From NCBI GenBank assembly GCA_025991245.1, contig BQMJ01000004.1, forward strand, positions 186,001-250,000: DNA of 64,000 bases, in the 5' to 3' direction. The notes beneath the pieces are model-generated. The model saw only the letters and a list, made by a program, of their open reading frames with translations, did no database searches and had not been told where the DNA came from. Origin of the DNA: Galdieria partita (Eukaryota; Rhodophyta; Bangiophyceae; Galdieriales; Galdieriaceae). The position numbers were made by a program, and so were the translations under genes. Below, piece after piece: positions 43,578-54,992 of this stretch; position 1 is the stretch's first letter; each line of letters starts with the position of its first letter.

Positions 43578-45323
43578 TTACACAAAAGAGTCAACCAAAG
43601 AGTATGCAGAACGATGTTGCTTATCAAAATCATAAACTTGACGAGGATCTGTAACAAATCCCGTCAATGCAGTTGCTGCTGCTGTATATGGAGAAGCGAG
43701 ATATACTTGGCCTTCTTTGGAACCCATACGACCAGGAAAGTTTCTATTGGTAGTGGATACACACACCAAAGGCTCATTGATACGAGCAAATGTATCTTTA
43801 GGTCCACCTAAACATGCTGCACATGAAGGAGGCGCAGGTCCTATGCAGCCTGCTTGTTCAAATATATGCGCCAACGTTTGTCCTCCTATGGAAAGACGAT
43901 AAATATCATCATATACTTGTCTCGTTGCAGGAACCAGAAAAGTGGGAATCTTCACCTGTCTGTCTTTTAATATTCGTGCTGCAGCAATAAAGTCTTCTGT
44001 CTTTCCTCCAGTACAGGAACCAATATATACTCGATCAACTTTCACACTGCTACAATTCTTGGCAAGATCTCGATTATCTGGAGAATGAGGTTTCGCTACC
44101 ACTGGTTCCAAATGATGAGTAATATACTCTCTATGCGAATAGAAATGAGCATTAGAATCTGTCTGAAATACTTCAAAACTACGCTGTGTCTTGCCCTTGA
44201 GATATTCGCGAGTGGTTCGATCACATGGAATGACTGCATTCTTTCCTCCAGCCTCGATGGCCATATTACACAACGTTTGTCTTTCTTCCATGGAAAGTTG
44301 AGCTATGACATCTCCCGAAAATTCCAATGTACGATAGGTAGCACCAGAAACTGAAATATCACCAATTACTTGAAGTATCAAATCTTTTGCCAAAAGATAA
44401 TCTGGCATATCTCCATGAAATACAAATTTCATAGTTGCCGGAACTTTGATGAGAAGTTTTCCTGTGCCCAAAATAAAACCGGCATCTGTATTCCCAATTC
44501 CTGTAGCAAACATTCCAAAGGCTCCTGCGTTGCAAGTATGTGAGTCTGTTCCAAATAATACTTCTCCAGGCCTCGTATGTCCTTCTTGCGCTAACGCAAT
44601 GTGACAAACACCTTTGTAGTCTGGATTGTTTAAAAAGTTTTGTCTGTCTTTGATGTCGTAAAAATATTTGATGTTTTGCTCTCTTGCAAATTCACGAAGT
44701 ATGTCGACGTTCCTATTCGCTCTTTGGTCTGCTGTAAAAATGTAGTGATCGGGAATGATGACCACCTTTTCGGGATCCCATACTTTTGCGTTTTCTCCAA
44801 ATTCCCTTTTAAATATTCCTATTGTACCTGGACCACAAACATCATGTGTCATTAGAACGTCTACATTGACCCAAATATTTTCTCCTGGCTTCACATAAGG
44901 TCTGTTGGCTGCCTTTGACAATATCTTTTCGGTCAGAGTCATTGGCTGCTGCACAGAGTTGCTCAAAGAAGTAGAAACGTGACGATGACTCTTAGGCGGA
45001 GCTACAGTGGCAGTCACTGGTTGAAATACACTATGGTTGGTACCTTTTATGCGCACAGAAGAAGAAGAGAAACCGTGTGCATGTCGATTATTTTTCAACA
45101 AAGAGCCCCCATTACGTTTTCCAAACAGAATATCTTGGTTTCTTAGGGGTTTCTTTACAGAATAAAATAAGCCTGATACAAAAGTATTGTTTGAAAACGC
45201 AAGGATATACTGGCAAGTGTTCATTTCTGTGGACATGCTCGACGTTGGGAATAAAAAACAATATCTACGATTTCTTCCCATTTTATTCTTTCTCCTTTTT
45301 GCCAAACTCGACACTTTGTTCAT
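43578..45323 (-). CDS. 3-isopropylmalate dehydratase large subunit, plastid-type (581 aa)
   Basis: Intronless aconitase-superfamily [4Fe-4S] enzyme interconverting 2- and 3-isopropylmalate in leucine synthesis; it would need a separate small subunit, not seen in this window. The catalytic region starts near residue 128 (MTLTEKILSKAANRPYVKPG). Signature stretches include FGTDSHTCNAGAFGMFATGI, with one cluster Cys, IGSCTGGK with the second half, and CIGPAPPSCAACLGGP. The first ~125 residues are basic and Ser-rich, consistent with a plastid transit peptide. Sequence details fit the LeuC/homoaconitase group rather than true aconitase, which is much longer. The start is the first ATG of the frame. 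Confidence 0.9.
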   Translation of the reverse strand: MNKVSSLAKRRKNKMGRNRRYCFLFPTSSMSTEMNTCQYILAFSNNTFVSGLFYSVKKPLRNQDILFGKRNGGSLLKNNRHAHGFSSSSVRIKGTNHSVFQPVTATVAPPKSHRHVSTSLSNSVQQPMTLTEKILSKAANRPYVKPGENIWVNVDVLMTHDVCGPGTIGIFKREFGENAKVWDPEKVVIIPDHYIFTADQRANRNVDILREFAREQNIKYFYDIKDRQNFLNNPDYKGVCHIALAQEGHTRPGEVLFGTDSHTCNAGAFGMFATGIGNTDAGFILGTGKLLIKVPATMKFVFHGDMPDYLLAKDLILQVIGDISVSGATYRTLEFSGDVIAQLSMEERQTLCNMAIEAGGKNAVIPCDRTTREYLKGKTQRSFEVFQTDSNAHFYSHREYITHHLEPVVAKPHSPDNRDLAKNCSSVKVDRVYIGSCTGGKTEDFIAAARILKDRQVKIPTFLVPATRQVYDDIYRLSIGGQTLAHIFEQAGCIGPAPPSCAACLGGPKDTFARINEPLVCVSTTNRNFPGRMGSKEGQVYLASPYTAAATALTGFVTDPRQVYDFDKQHRSAYSLVDSFV

Positions 45324-45366
45324 ATTCTGTATAAACTAGTTCACTTTTTGTGTATCCAGTTTGTTT

Positions 45367-45654
45367 CTAATCTCCTTTGTGCAACTGATTCGTAGCATCT
45401 TTCTTGCTAGAAATATTCCGTTCTTCGCGCAGTGCAAGTACAACATAGGATAGAATCACTGATTGAACAACAACTATTGCCAAAAAAGCACTCGTTTGCA
45501 AACTATTACTCAAACCCAAGTGTTTCAACAGAAACCTTCCTCCCCCTCGATGGATATAGAGAAACATGAACAGAGGAAGAGTCACCAAGAGAACAGAAAA
45601 GAGAATAAAGCGCTTGACAACTTGCCGACTCGCTTGGTTGGCAACAAGCATCAT
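45367..45654 (-). CDS. VMA21: VMA21-like V-ATPase assembly factor (95 aa)
   Basis: Small two-helix membrane protein. A basic start (SRQVVKRF) leads into helix one (ILFSVLLVTLPLFMFLY), a short loop, helix two (AFLAIVVVQSVILSYVVLAL) and an acidic/basic cytosolic tail beginning with REE. Length, spacing and the charged residue pair after helix two fit VMA21, an ER protein that chaperones assembly of the V-ATPase membrane sector. The ending QLHKGD is not a perfect dilysine retrieval signal. Intronless. It lies back to back with VPS33, which also serves the vacuole. Confidence 0.7.
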   Translation of the reverse strand: MMLVANQASRQVVKRFILFSVLLVTLPLFMFLYIHRGGGRFLLKHLGLSNSLQTSAFLAIVVVQSVILSYVVLALREERNISSKKDATNQLHKGD

Positions 45655-45756
45655 GAAGGTGCATTCGAATAGAATGAAGAATTATCACATGATGGAGTAA
45701 CTCAACCCGTCGCTCATTATGGAAAAGGACTTGCCGATTGTTGTTGGGTAAAGAAA
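45655..45756. promoter_or_regulatory. 102-bp bidirectional promoter interval between VMA21-like and VPS33
   Basis: The two start codons are at 45654 (-) and 45757 (+). A frame upstream of the VPS33 ATG is open for about 30 codons but has no ATG, so the interval is probably non-coding leader and promoter. Confidence 0.45.
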
Positions 45757-48313
45757 ATGTTATCAGAACCTTTGGATCTTTACGTTTATCTAAAAAATAT
45801 GGGACAAAGTAAACTTGCAGAAACTTTGTCTGTATTACCTGGACCTAAAATATTACTCTTCGAACATGCTTTATATGATCACAGGTAAACACGTTATGGA
45901 TAACCTTAGTGGAAGTAGTGTTACTGTCAACGAGGTAGATTAGGACTACCAAGAATGTTGGATTTATGGACAGACAATACGTTTTTAAAAGAACACGGTG
46001 TTCAGAGTTTTGAGAATTTGGCAGTTTTTTCGAAAAGATTGAGACAAATACCTGAAGATTCACTCTCTGAAGCTTTGCAGCAAATGTCCGTCAAACAGTT
46101 TGTGTTTATTATCCGAACAGGGCGAGTGGATGCTGCCAAGCAAATTATGGAAAGTAAGTAAGTCAAGGGACGTATAGGTTTACTTATGCGATATTTGAGT
46201 TGTGAATATGGTTTCTTCCCGGAAGAGCATATATTCTGTTCCTACCAATGAGGACGCTTTTCGTTTCTTATGTGTTTTGATACCCAGGAAAAGCTCAGTG
46301 TTTGAGTTTTGTTTTGAACAAGCAGGTTTAGGCTCCCAAGTAGAGTTTGCAGAACTAAAGTTGGTGCGTCTGGTATGTTTCGATTCTCTCATGGATTGAC
46401 CTTGGAACAGGGTTTCTCAGCTGTCGAAAGAGATCTATTGACGTTAGATCAACCTTATAGCTTTAGAGACATGGTTATCGATGGAGATTATAGCAGCATT
46501 CTTCAATTAGCACAGTCTTTGATAGAGTTGGAGGAAGTAATAGGATCATTTCAGTACATACGTGGAATAGGGAAAAATAGTAGCAAATTGTCAAAGTATT
46601 TATCAAGATACTATAATGAAAAAAGAACGAAGATGCCTAGGTACAATATACAAACCATTTGATGAAGAAGTTTCTATGATTGACTTTCATATTAGGCCTC
46701 GAGGTAGAGGAGCATCCATCTCCAATCGCATCCAGGTACTTGCCTTGTGTTGTTGAATTGTTTCCTTTTTTAAAGAATGGAAAAGGCACAATGTAATAAT
46801 CATTTATTGATGGTCATATTGGACCGAAGTGTGGACCTCATTACTCCTTTCGTAACCCAATCTAGCTTTGCAGGATTGTTGGATGAAACGTTTTATTTGA
46901 CAAATACCAGTTTTGTATATGAAGCAATTGGCTCTTCTAAAGACTCTTCCATGAATGAATCCAAAAATGAAACCATTCGTGATAGTCATTCAACTTGTAT
47001 AGCGCACATTACTCCCAAGGATTCCGTCTTTGATCAGTTAAAAGATCGCAATTTTTCTGTAGCAACAGTAAGAGCAATTGACATAGTTTGTAGAATTGAT
47101 TGAAAATGGATGAAGGAACGACTGGGTACTATGGCTTCCAACATGAGAGACTTTTATCGATCGAAACCTAGTCCAGAACGTTCAGATATCTCGGAAGCAA
47201 GTGTATTGTTCTGTGAACAAGAAGAATGACAAATAATGTAGTTTAGGTGAAAGATTTTGTGCGAAATCTCACCAGCATCAAAGCAGAACAGGAAGCAATA
47301 TCCTTTCATACCGATTTGGCTTCTGAAATCTCCAAAAGAACGTTTGAAAACTACTCTTTTAAACAAAAGTAAGTTTGTAGTAACTCAACTTGTTTGATTG
47401 AACGGAATGCCATGGAAGGTATCATATGGAGCGACAATTATTGGAGGCCAATGTTGAAAAGAGGTATATCAGATATGTTGAGTGCTTCACTGAATGACAT
47501 TCTTCTAGTCATATGCACTATTTACTAGGCTGTATTGCTCGTCAAGAACCGTTGTCCACCGTACTTCGATTGATTTGTTTGTGGAGTTTGACTAGTAAGT
47601 TTTGAAAGTTGATCATCATGAAAAGTCATTGTTTCATCGTACTGTATAGATGATGGCATTGAAGGAGATACATTCGATCTCTTCATGCGTGAAATATTAT
47701 CAACTTATGGAGTTGGCACCACAGTGTTGCTACAAAACTTGGAACAAGCAGGTTTAATCGTGAGAGCCAAGGATCCTGCAATATTCAGTGCATTAGGGAA
47801 ACGTTTCTCACCACCTAAAGTAGCAACTTGGACTGTTTGTCGAACTGCTCTTCGTTTGTTGGTTGATTATCAACCTAAAGGTAATAGTAGATATCTTCTT
47901 TTTGTGGAATGTCTCTTATAGTCATCGTAGAGTCCATAACGGATGTAGAAGAAGCCGAAGCTTTTTCTGGATATATTCCTCTTTCAGCTCGAGTCGTTCA
48001 AGGAGCTTTGGATGATAGTGCTTGGAAGAAGTTGCTATCAACACTGTATAGTGTGTTCAAAAATGAACATACTGCCTTTGAAGAAGAAGTATTCCATGAA
48101 AGTAATCAATTATCCATAGAAATGGGAGATAGGAAGCCTTTGTTTGATGCGATGGTTGTAGTGATTGGCGGTGTAACAAGAGCAGAAGCTGCAGCAATGA
48201 AAGCGTTGGCGTATCATATGGGAAAGCAGATTCTCATCGCTTCTACGGCTGTTTTGAATGGCGATTGTTTTGTAGAATCGATGATCGATGAAAGTGAAAG
48301 GTGGCCTTTATGA
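45757..48313 (+). CDS. VPS33: Vps33, Sec1/Munc18-family subunit of HOPS/CORVET (12 exons, 670 aa)
   Basis: SNARE-binding protein for endosome and vacuole tethering and fusion. Eleven introns of 44-55 nt (45885, 46154, 46364, 46641, 46736, 47068, 47203, 47369, 47464, 47595, 47881) leave 671 codons in frame. Family stretches are LLTLDQPYSFRDMVIDGDYS, LMVILDRSVDLITPFVTQSS, VKDFVRNLTSIKAEQEAISF, RQEPLSTVLRLICLWSLTND, FSGYIPLSARVVQGAL and MVVVIGGVTRAEAAAMKALA. LDRSVDLITPF is the usual Sec1/Vps33 hallmark. The last intron may use acceptor 47921 instead of 47930, a three-residue difference. The start ATG is the first in frame. Confidence 0.93.
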
Positions 48314-48360
48314 AACATTGGCTGTTTCTTGAATAAAGTGTGCCTTGCTCTCTTACAATT

Positions 48361-50333
48361 ATGTGTGATAATCACCCCGTTGTTGGTCATCATATGCACA
48401 CACAAGTCAACCTAACCTGTAACAGAGTGGGTTGGAACAAGCACGAGGCTTTGAAAGGGCTCAAGTTGTTGCAAGGAAAGCAACGACAGCTCCCTCAGAG
48501 ATTGCTGTTCGTATGGACGATATTGCTTTTATTCTTTTGTAAATGGGTGCAGAGTGCTAAAGATAACAAAAATATTGTTGACCAATCCAGCTATACGGGA
48601 CTTTCTGGTTTGCTTGGTTCCGCTGTTTCGTTGGCAGACTTGAACGGAGACCGACAAATGGATATATTATTGTATGACGCTAATAGAAGAGTCCTCTTTG
48701 CTGCTCTGTGGTCGGGAGCTGACCAAATGTTTGTGGTAGAAAACGACACAAGCATCCAACTACCTGCAAGTGTTCAACTCGTCTCTGTTGATGTAGCAGA
48801 TTGGAATAACGACGGCATTGTGGATATTCTATGGATAGGAACGGATAACGTAGGACGATTGATTTATGGTAACCATAACAATCAATTTGAAGTCGGCCCT
48901 GAACTTGACAATGTGACTGCTGATGTGCTGGTGATGGATGCCAACGGAGATTTTATTCCAGATTTGTTCATCCCACAGAAACAAGCGTTTTATATCAACT
49001 CACCACCTGGACACTTTCAATGGACAGTTTGGTAAGTAGAGGGAAATATTGTTTTGCAACACTGAATGCCACACAAGGTCTGGAAGAAATGATTCTTGTC
49101 AAGTGTCGGAAACAAGTTCTGCGGCCTTTGTTGACTTGGATGGAGACTGTTTAGCCGATTTATGTTTCTTATCCGATTGTGGATTGGAAGTGTGGTTGAA
49201 TCAAGCACATAAAGGTAAATCATTTTATCAGTTGAGTTCACACGATCCACAAGAACATCGAATTGTTCAAGACTATGTTCTCAAAAAGGTGTTTGAAAAA
49301 GGAAGCGTTTTAAGTTTTCTCGATGTGAACAAGGATGGAACAATAGATATGGCAGTTGGTGATCCTGATACCCATTATCTGAATTTTTGGTTGAATTTAC
49401 AAAAGAGACGTAAATTTGGTGATCTTTGTTCACCAGATGATGAATGGTTTGTTTTGAATTGGGCTCGGTTGAATGGATGCTGAGTGAATGCTGATTAGGA
49501 CTATGCAACGGTATGAAAGTGATACAGTAGCAGGAGCAAAGACCACTCATATCGACAAAGTAATGAATGTTCCTCGAAGAATCTTCTGGGGTGATATCAA
49601 CTTGGATGGATATCCCGATTTGCTGTTTATCGATGAGACCAGCAATGCTGTTACTCTGCTTGAAAACAGAGGCAATTGGGATGTGCTCAACGCTACTCAT
49701 TTTGACAAGATGAAAGACAACGAAAAACTACAGCAATTGAGTATAGATACAGTGGCTGTGGCAGTCGTGGATATAAGAGGTGGAGTGGACATTCTTCTAT
49801 CCCAACAACACTCGACGAGGTTACTATCCTTGGAAAATCATTATCCAGCGGAATTTTTGAAAGCCGTGAGCTTAAGCGGTCTGTCCTACTTTTCATTCCC
49901 GCACTCTTATACTCCACTCGCTGGTAATACTTTTAAAATTTCGTACGATGGAGTAAATGGTCGTGTATATCAGATTTGTAGTCAGTGCCCCCAAACTGCA
50001 AACTTACCTTTACAAAGCTGCGATTGTTTCTTTGGTCTGAAAGATATGGCAAATTATATAGCTGAAGTGAGTTTAGGAACTGGACAATATACCCAAAGGT
50101 GGGAAAATCTTATGCCCAATACAGTCGCTGTTGTATGGACAGTGGACGGTGACTGGTGGATGGAAATATTGACTCCAAAAAGAGCTGGACAGATGTTGGG
50201 AGTTGTCATTGTTTTGGTTTCGCTTTCTGTTGGTTTAGGAATTTGGGTGCTCATCTTGATGTGGCAAGAAAGACGCCAAGACAAACGAGAACAATATAGG
50301 CGAGTCAATTCCTCAGGATTTGGAACTTTTTAA
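48361..50333 (+). CDS. ITFG1/TIP-like FG-GAP repeat single-pass membrane protein (624 aa)
   Basis: Three exons, 48361-49031, 49078-49446 and 49499-50333, with introns of 46 and 52 nt. A hydrophobic segment at ~54-70 (RLLFVWTILLLFF) is a signal anchor or a signal peptide with a long n-region. The ectodomain has FG-GAP/VCBS calcium-binding propeller repeats (ADLNGDRQMDILL, ADWNNDGIVDILWIG, VDLDGDCLADLC, LDVNKDGTIDMAVGDP, GDINLDGYPDLLFID). A transmembrane helix follows (VVIVLVSLSVGLGIWVLILM), then a short basic tail. This is the layout of ITFG1/T-cell immunomodulatory protein, widespread in eukaryotes and of unclear function. An in-frame ATG at 48394 is an alternative start. The stop is 7 bp from the next convergent gene. 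Confidence 0.85.
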
Positions 50334-50340
50334 GTACCCA

Positions 50341-51180
50341 TTACGAAAAAGTCAAATAGTTGTTGGGTCTAGTCTTTCCACTGTAGACTTGAAACGATTC
50401 AATGTTCCAATACTTGCCCTGTTGTGAGTCAAGTCTAGATATCAGAGACATGGTCGATGGATAACGAACGCATATGGTCAACACAAAGTATCGTATGAGT
50501 ATATAACTCCCGAGATACCATAGCAGCATCAGTATTAGACAAATCAGATTCTTGGGTTTGCTGATATCAAGAAAGTAATACACAAACTCTCCAGTACTTG
50601 CAGCGGTGCTATAAAGTATGAATCCATAGCATACAAGATATAGAAATCCAAATAACAAAACATAGGGAGTTGGAACAAAGTTTCCAAAGTACAGTTGAGT
50701 CAAAATGATCACCAGGTTGATGGGACCATGTTCATTCATATTGAGAAAATCGACCTTTTCCTTGGTCCTTGGTTTCAACACAAACCACCAAACTCCATCA
50801 AGAAATAAAGTGTGGACAGCTACAATAAAGAAAAGTGATGGAACGACGGTTGTTAATTTGTGGAAAACTGGAAGAAGGAATCGCAATAGGTGTATTCTAC
50901 AAACTAGAACAAAGTAAAAACTGTACAATGACAAAACTATAGAAGAAAACGACAACAAGCAAAATGTCTGACTCCTGAGAAAGCTTTCAACTTGATGATA
51001 TCAACAATGATGATGGACTCACGTAAAAGTAATCAAGGGAAGCTTTTGGTTCCTAAACAACCAAACAGAAACACAACAAAGGTAAACACTGATCAAAGCC
51101 CTCAGTAATAGTAACTTGGGTGACGTAGATTGAGAAGCAACTAACAAGAAGGAGTCATCGTAAGTCCATTCAGAATTCAT
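50341..51180 (-). CDS. Multi-pass membrane protein of unknown function (263 aa)
   Basis: Two exons, 51180-51023 and 50974-50341, with a 48-nt intron. I count about six hydrophobic helices, beginning at KLLLLRALISVYLCCVSVWL, then FSSIVLSLYSFYFVLVCRIH and further segments to MLLWYLGSYILIRYF. A loop with NMNEHGPINLVIIL and a Trp pair (DGVWWFVL) faintly recalls the rolling-stone/AIG1-FAR17a group, but not strongly enough to name it. No catalytic motif is evident. Confidence 0.65.
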
Positions 51181-51698
51181 CCAAAGAGTCAACCAACACC
51201 GACGACAATTCGTTAATCACTTGATCTGATTTGAGACGGATGGGTTGTTGTGGACAACACTTGCGTTCATACACGATTGCCGTCAGTGATAACAGAGGTT
51301 TGTCTGATGAACAATGTTTCTACTCCGTGTCAAGGCCTCTGTTCGACGTGCCTTCACGGAATAGTCACTTGTGCGTGTTGATATGGAAGCCTCTTCCAAG
51401 TTGCAGTGAAGGGAAATATGATGAATGACACAGATACTGCTGGAGAAAGATTGCAAACCAATCTTCTCAGTGCTGAAGAAGATCATTACTGAATTCTCCT
51501 TTGGCTTGGGTGAAGCTTCCAACAGAGTGGTACCTTTCAAGGACAATTGCCAAATAACATGCAGAAACCTTTATGGATAATTACCAATTCTTCTATCAGA
51601 ACGACCTTATAAAGTCCTCTCTTCTGAGTGGGATATTCTCTTAGTCAGTAACCTCAGTTCTATTCCAAAAGGAAGAATGTTTGTTTATAACACTTCTT
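51181..51698. other. 518-bp intergenic region between two minus-strand genes
   Basis: Holds the 3' end of eIF4A and the promoter of the membrane-protein gene. A 65-codon frame at 51231-51428 looks like chance. Nothing else seen. Confidence 0.45.
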
Positions 51699-53195
51699 TT
51701 ACAAAGAACCAGCCACATCTACAGGCATATCCACTATCTTTGTGTTATAAAACTCTTCAATTTCTTTCATTGTTTGGAAGTCTTCGTTCGTGATAAAGTT
51801 GATAGCTACTCCTTTCCTCCCAAAACGACCAGATCGACCAATACGATGGATATAATTCTCTCGATTGGTCGGAAGATCATAGTTGATAACAAGCGAAACT
51901 TGTTGAACGTCAATACCCCTCGCCAATAAGTCTGTAGTGACCAATACTCTAGAAGAACCAGTCCTAAATTCTCTCATAATCAAGTCTCTTTCCTTTTGAT
52001 CGATATCTCCATGCAGACATGACACAGTAAAGTCGCGTTCTCTCAACTTTTGAGTAAGCCAATCGACCTTTCTCCGTGTATTAACGTAAATTATAGCCTG
52101 TGTCACCGTCAAGGTTTCATAAAGATCACATAAAGTCTCAAACTTGTACTCTTCTTTCTCAACAGCAATGTAATACTGTTTGATACCTTCCAGAGTAAGT
52201 TCTTCCTTCTTCACCAAAATAACAACGGGATCTCTCATAAACTTTTCAGTCATCTCTAGCACATCTTGAGGCATTGTGGCTGAGAATAAGCCAACTTGGC
52301 AGTTTGATGGCATATATTGGAAAACATCATAAATTTGTTCCTTAAATCCTCTTGATAACATTTCATCAGCTTCATCCAAGATAAAACTTTTGATATATTT
52401 GGTCTCAAATACTTTCCTGTTCATCATGTCAAACACTCTTCCAGGAGTACCCACAACAACGTGCGGCACATTCTCTTGAAACGTCCTGATATCATCCATT
52501 ACTCGTGTTCCACCAATACACGCATGACATCTGACAGACATAAAGTCACCAAGTTCGTTTACAACCTAGTCAAGGTCTTCAGAATAATACTACTTTTAAC
52601 TTGAACATAACTCCTTACTCTTTGAATTTGTTGCGCCAATTCCCGAGTTGGTGCCAGAATTAACGCTTGGACTTTATGAAAAGAAGTATCTACGTTTTGA
52701 AGGATCCCAACAACAAACGTTGCTGTTTTCCCCATACCAGATTGTGCTTGAGCAATTGTGTCTCTTCCTTTTACTATGGGAAGGATTCCTCTCTTTTGGA
52801 TTTCGGAGGGTTTTTCAAATCCATGTGCAAAAATACCCCTTTTGAAATAATAAGCTATTTGAACGGAATGAGAATAGGAACGTTACCTTAACAACTCATC
52901 TCTTAGGTTCATGTCGTCGAAAGTTTCGTAAACTTGAACTTCCGAAGATTCCCATTTATTACCCTTGGGAGCTTCAGAGTCCAAAGTGGATTTATCGTTC
53001 CTTTCTACTGTTTCAACTGATGCTGTTCTACGAAAAGAAACGAACACAAGTTAGTTTCAGCTTACGAGTGTCTTGGGGTCAACCCTCCCACTTCGTTTCC
53101 CAAGCAGGGAGTGGTCTTGAAAGATACCACAAGTTTGTTGCTTCACAGGAAACAAGAACATTCCAAGAATATGAAAAGACTTACCCGTCTGCCAT
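51699..53195 (-). CDS. EIF4A: Translation initiation factor eIF4A, DEAD-box RNA helicase (412 aa)
   Basis: ATP-dependent helicase that unwinds 5' leaders for ribosome loading. Four exons: 53195-53185, 53027-52887, 52838-52619 and 52565-51699. Introns are 157, 48 and 53 nt. Motifs in order: [15 protein letters not shown] (Q motif), [10 protein letters not shown] (Walker A), [29 protein letters not shown] (DEAD), [29 protein letters not shown] and [13 protein letters not shown]. The [20 protein letters not shown] and [10 protein letters not shown] stretches mark eIF4A itself rather than eIF4AIII. The first intron is three times longer than any other placed here and is treated as a finding. Confidence 0.95.
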
Positions 53196-53414
53196 ATTTT
53201 AGTCACAACAACGATGTAAAAAGACAAAGCTTATTTCCGTCGTCCCAAAAGAAAGACTCGACGTCAGAAAATGCAAAATGAATTGGCATTTTGGAACCGG
53301 ACGTCGGAATGAATGGCCCACCGACAGGCTAACTTGAAGGTCTTTCATTTATTGACTATGAGCCACATATCCATCATTATTGCAGGTTCAATCTCACTTA
53401 TGGACTAAAAACAA

Positions 53415-54992
53415 CTACTTTGATTGGTCCATTCCCAGAATATCTTTCACATTCGCGTCTGAAGGAGCAAATTTCAAACTGTTTAAAATTTTCAAACTTG
53501 TTTCTGTCATTGCTTCGATAGAATTCATATCCAATTGTTCGATACCAAAGGTCTCTCGTACCAAACCCTGAATTTGCTCTCTTATTTGAATATATCTCTT
53601 GAACTTTTTCAAAGACTCGCTGCAAAGATTCTTTTCTGCATCTTGTAAAGTTGGTCTTCTGCCATGCTCTTCAAAATATGAACTGGACCAGCTTCTCAGT
53701 TCCTTTCGAAGGGCCACAAACTCGTGAATATCATGAGTCTCTAACAACCTATACCGACCTAGTATACGATAAGCACTTGGAGTCAAACATATAGAAGAAT
53801 GATTAGTAGTGTTAGAAGCGACAAATTTCTGAATTTCTTCACACTGACATAATGAAGAGTCTAAAAGCAAAGTAAGCAATGAAAATATTAGATGTGGAAG
53901 CTAACTATTACCAAGAAGTTCTGGAGGAGAACTTTCTATGAAGGAAGAAGAATCATCAAAACATTTATTCGTCTGAGTTCTTCTCCATCTTCCTCCCCGA
54001 GGAGAAACCGAAACAGAACCAGGAGCAATCTTTCCGTAAACATCAAAGGCCAAACCTCGAAAACGTTCTCGATACTCTAAATACTTTTCGTATTTTTTTA
54101 AAATGGCTTTGGGAGCCTTTCTTCTAAGAGTTGACAAAGATGGAGTGCTGTATCCATCCAAACTAAATTTCTCACTCCATACCCGAAGTTCTCTTCTTAA
54201 GGAAACATATTCATTAATCTCTTGTGTCGTCAGCAATGGCCATTCGATATGATCTTCTTTTCTTTCTTGTAAATGACTACAATCCTTCACATCTTGGCTT
54301 GACTCCAACTTTTTCTGTACTTTTGAAGATATCACATGGGATCTCAATATACGATCAGTTGGTCTCCATCTTGCCAATCGTAACTTTTGTCGGTGTTCTT
54401 GAGATAACTTTCGATTGGAAAGCGAATTGGCAATAGCAATTTTGTGCTTCATCGACAATTGTCTACCTTTATTCCAAGCTCTTCTTCCCAGCATAGATAA
54501 AGAAAGTCTTGCTCGAGCTTCGATGGTTAGTTTATGACCCTTGTTGGGTGAAACCATACCCTTCTTTGCTATGGACATGGCTGCTCTAGCAGCTTTTGAC
54601 TTTTTCCGTCCAATCATAGCCATTGATATTTTTCTCCTTACTTCCTCAGGCAGTTTATGTTTCTTATGTTCAGTATTTGAGGTTTTGGACGACGTTTTTT
54701 CTTGGTTAGTTGTTAAACTGGTCTGTTCGGAACTATCCATATTGGTTTCCGCAATGTCATCGGTATATATATTGGTGATAATGTATCTCGTTGTTAACAT
54801 TTCTTTGTTATTTGCTAATAAATATTTTCTATTCATAGGTGCACCAAAGAGTATTTTTCGGTTCCTCTTACGAACCACACAACTGCCTTGAAACATGTCC
54901 ACTTGGGAATCTTTTCTCCAATCAAAAAGTTGGGTGGTTGTGATATTATTTGGATAACAATATACAGGAAACGTACTCATAAACAAGTACAT
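53415..54992 (-). CDS. NUMOD3-repeat protein with a duplicated C-terminal module (508 aa)
   Basis: Two exons, 54992-53912 and 53860-53415, with a 51-nt intron. The N-terminal ~100 residues look like an organelle-targeting leader. Residues ~115-220 hold a run of NUMOD3-like helix motifs (PEEVRRKISMAMIGRKKSKA, SIAKKGMVSPNKGHKLTIEA, RARLSLSMLGRRAWNKGRQL, SQEHRQKLRLARW), DNA-binding modules best known from homing endonucleases and also present in some plant plastid proteins. No GIY-YIG or HNH nuclease domain is present. Two copies of a ~65-residue module follow (EYVSLRRELRVWSEKF and EFVALRKELRSWSSSY), ending RFRGLAFDVYG and QIQGLVRETFG. The open frame extends upstream to a TTG at 55097; I use the first ATG. 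An organellar nucleoid role is a guess. Confidence 0.7.

Noticed and set aside
51231-51428. 65-codon plus-strand ORF between eIF4A and the membrane-protein gene
   Set aside because: No similarity or splice partners seen; it lies in a region expected to be promoter and 3' UTR.
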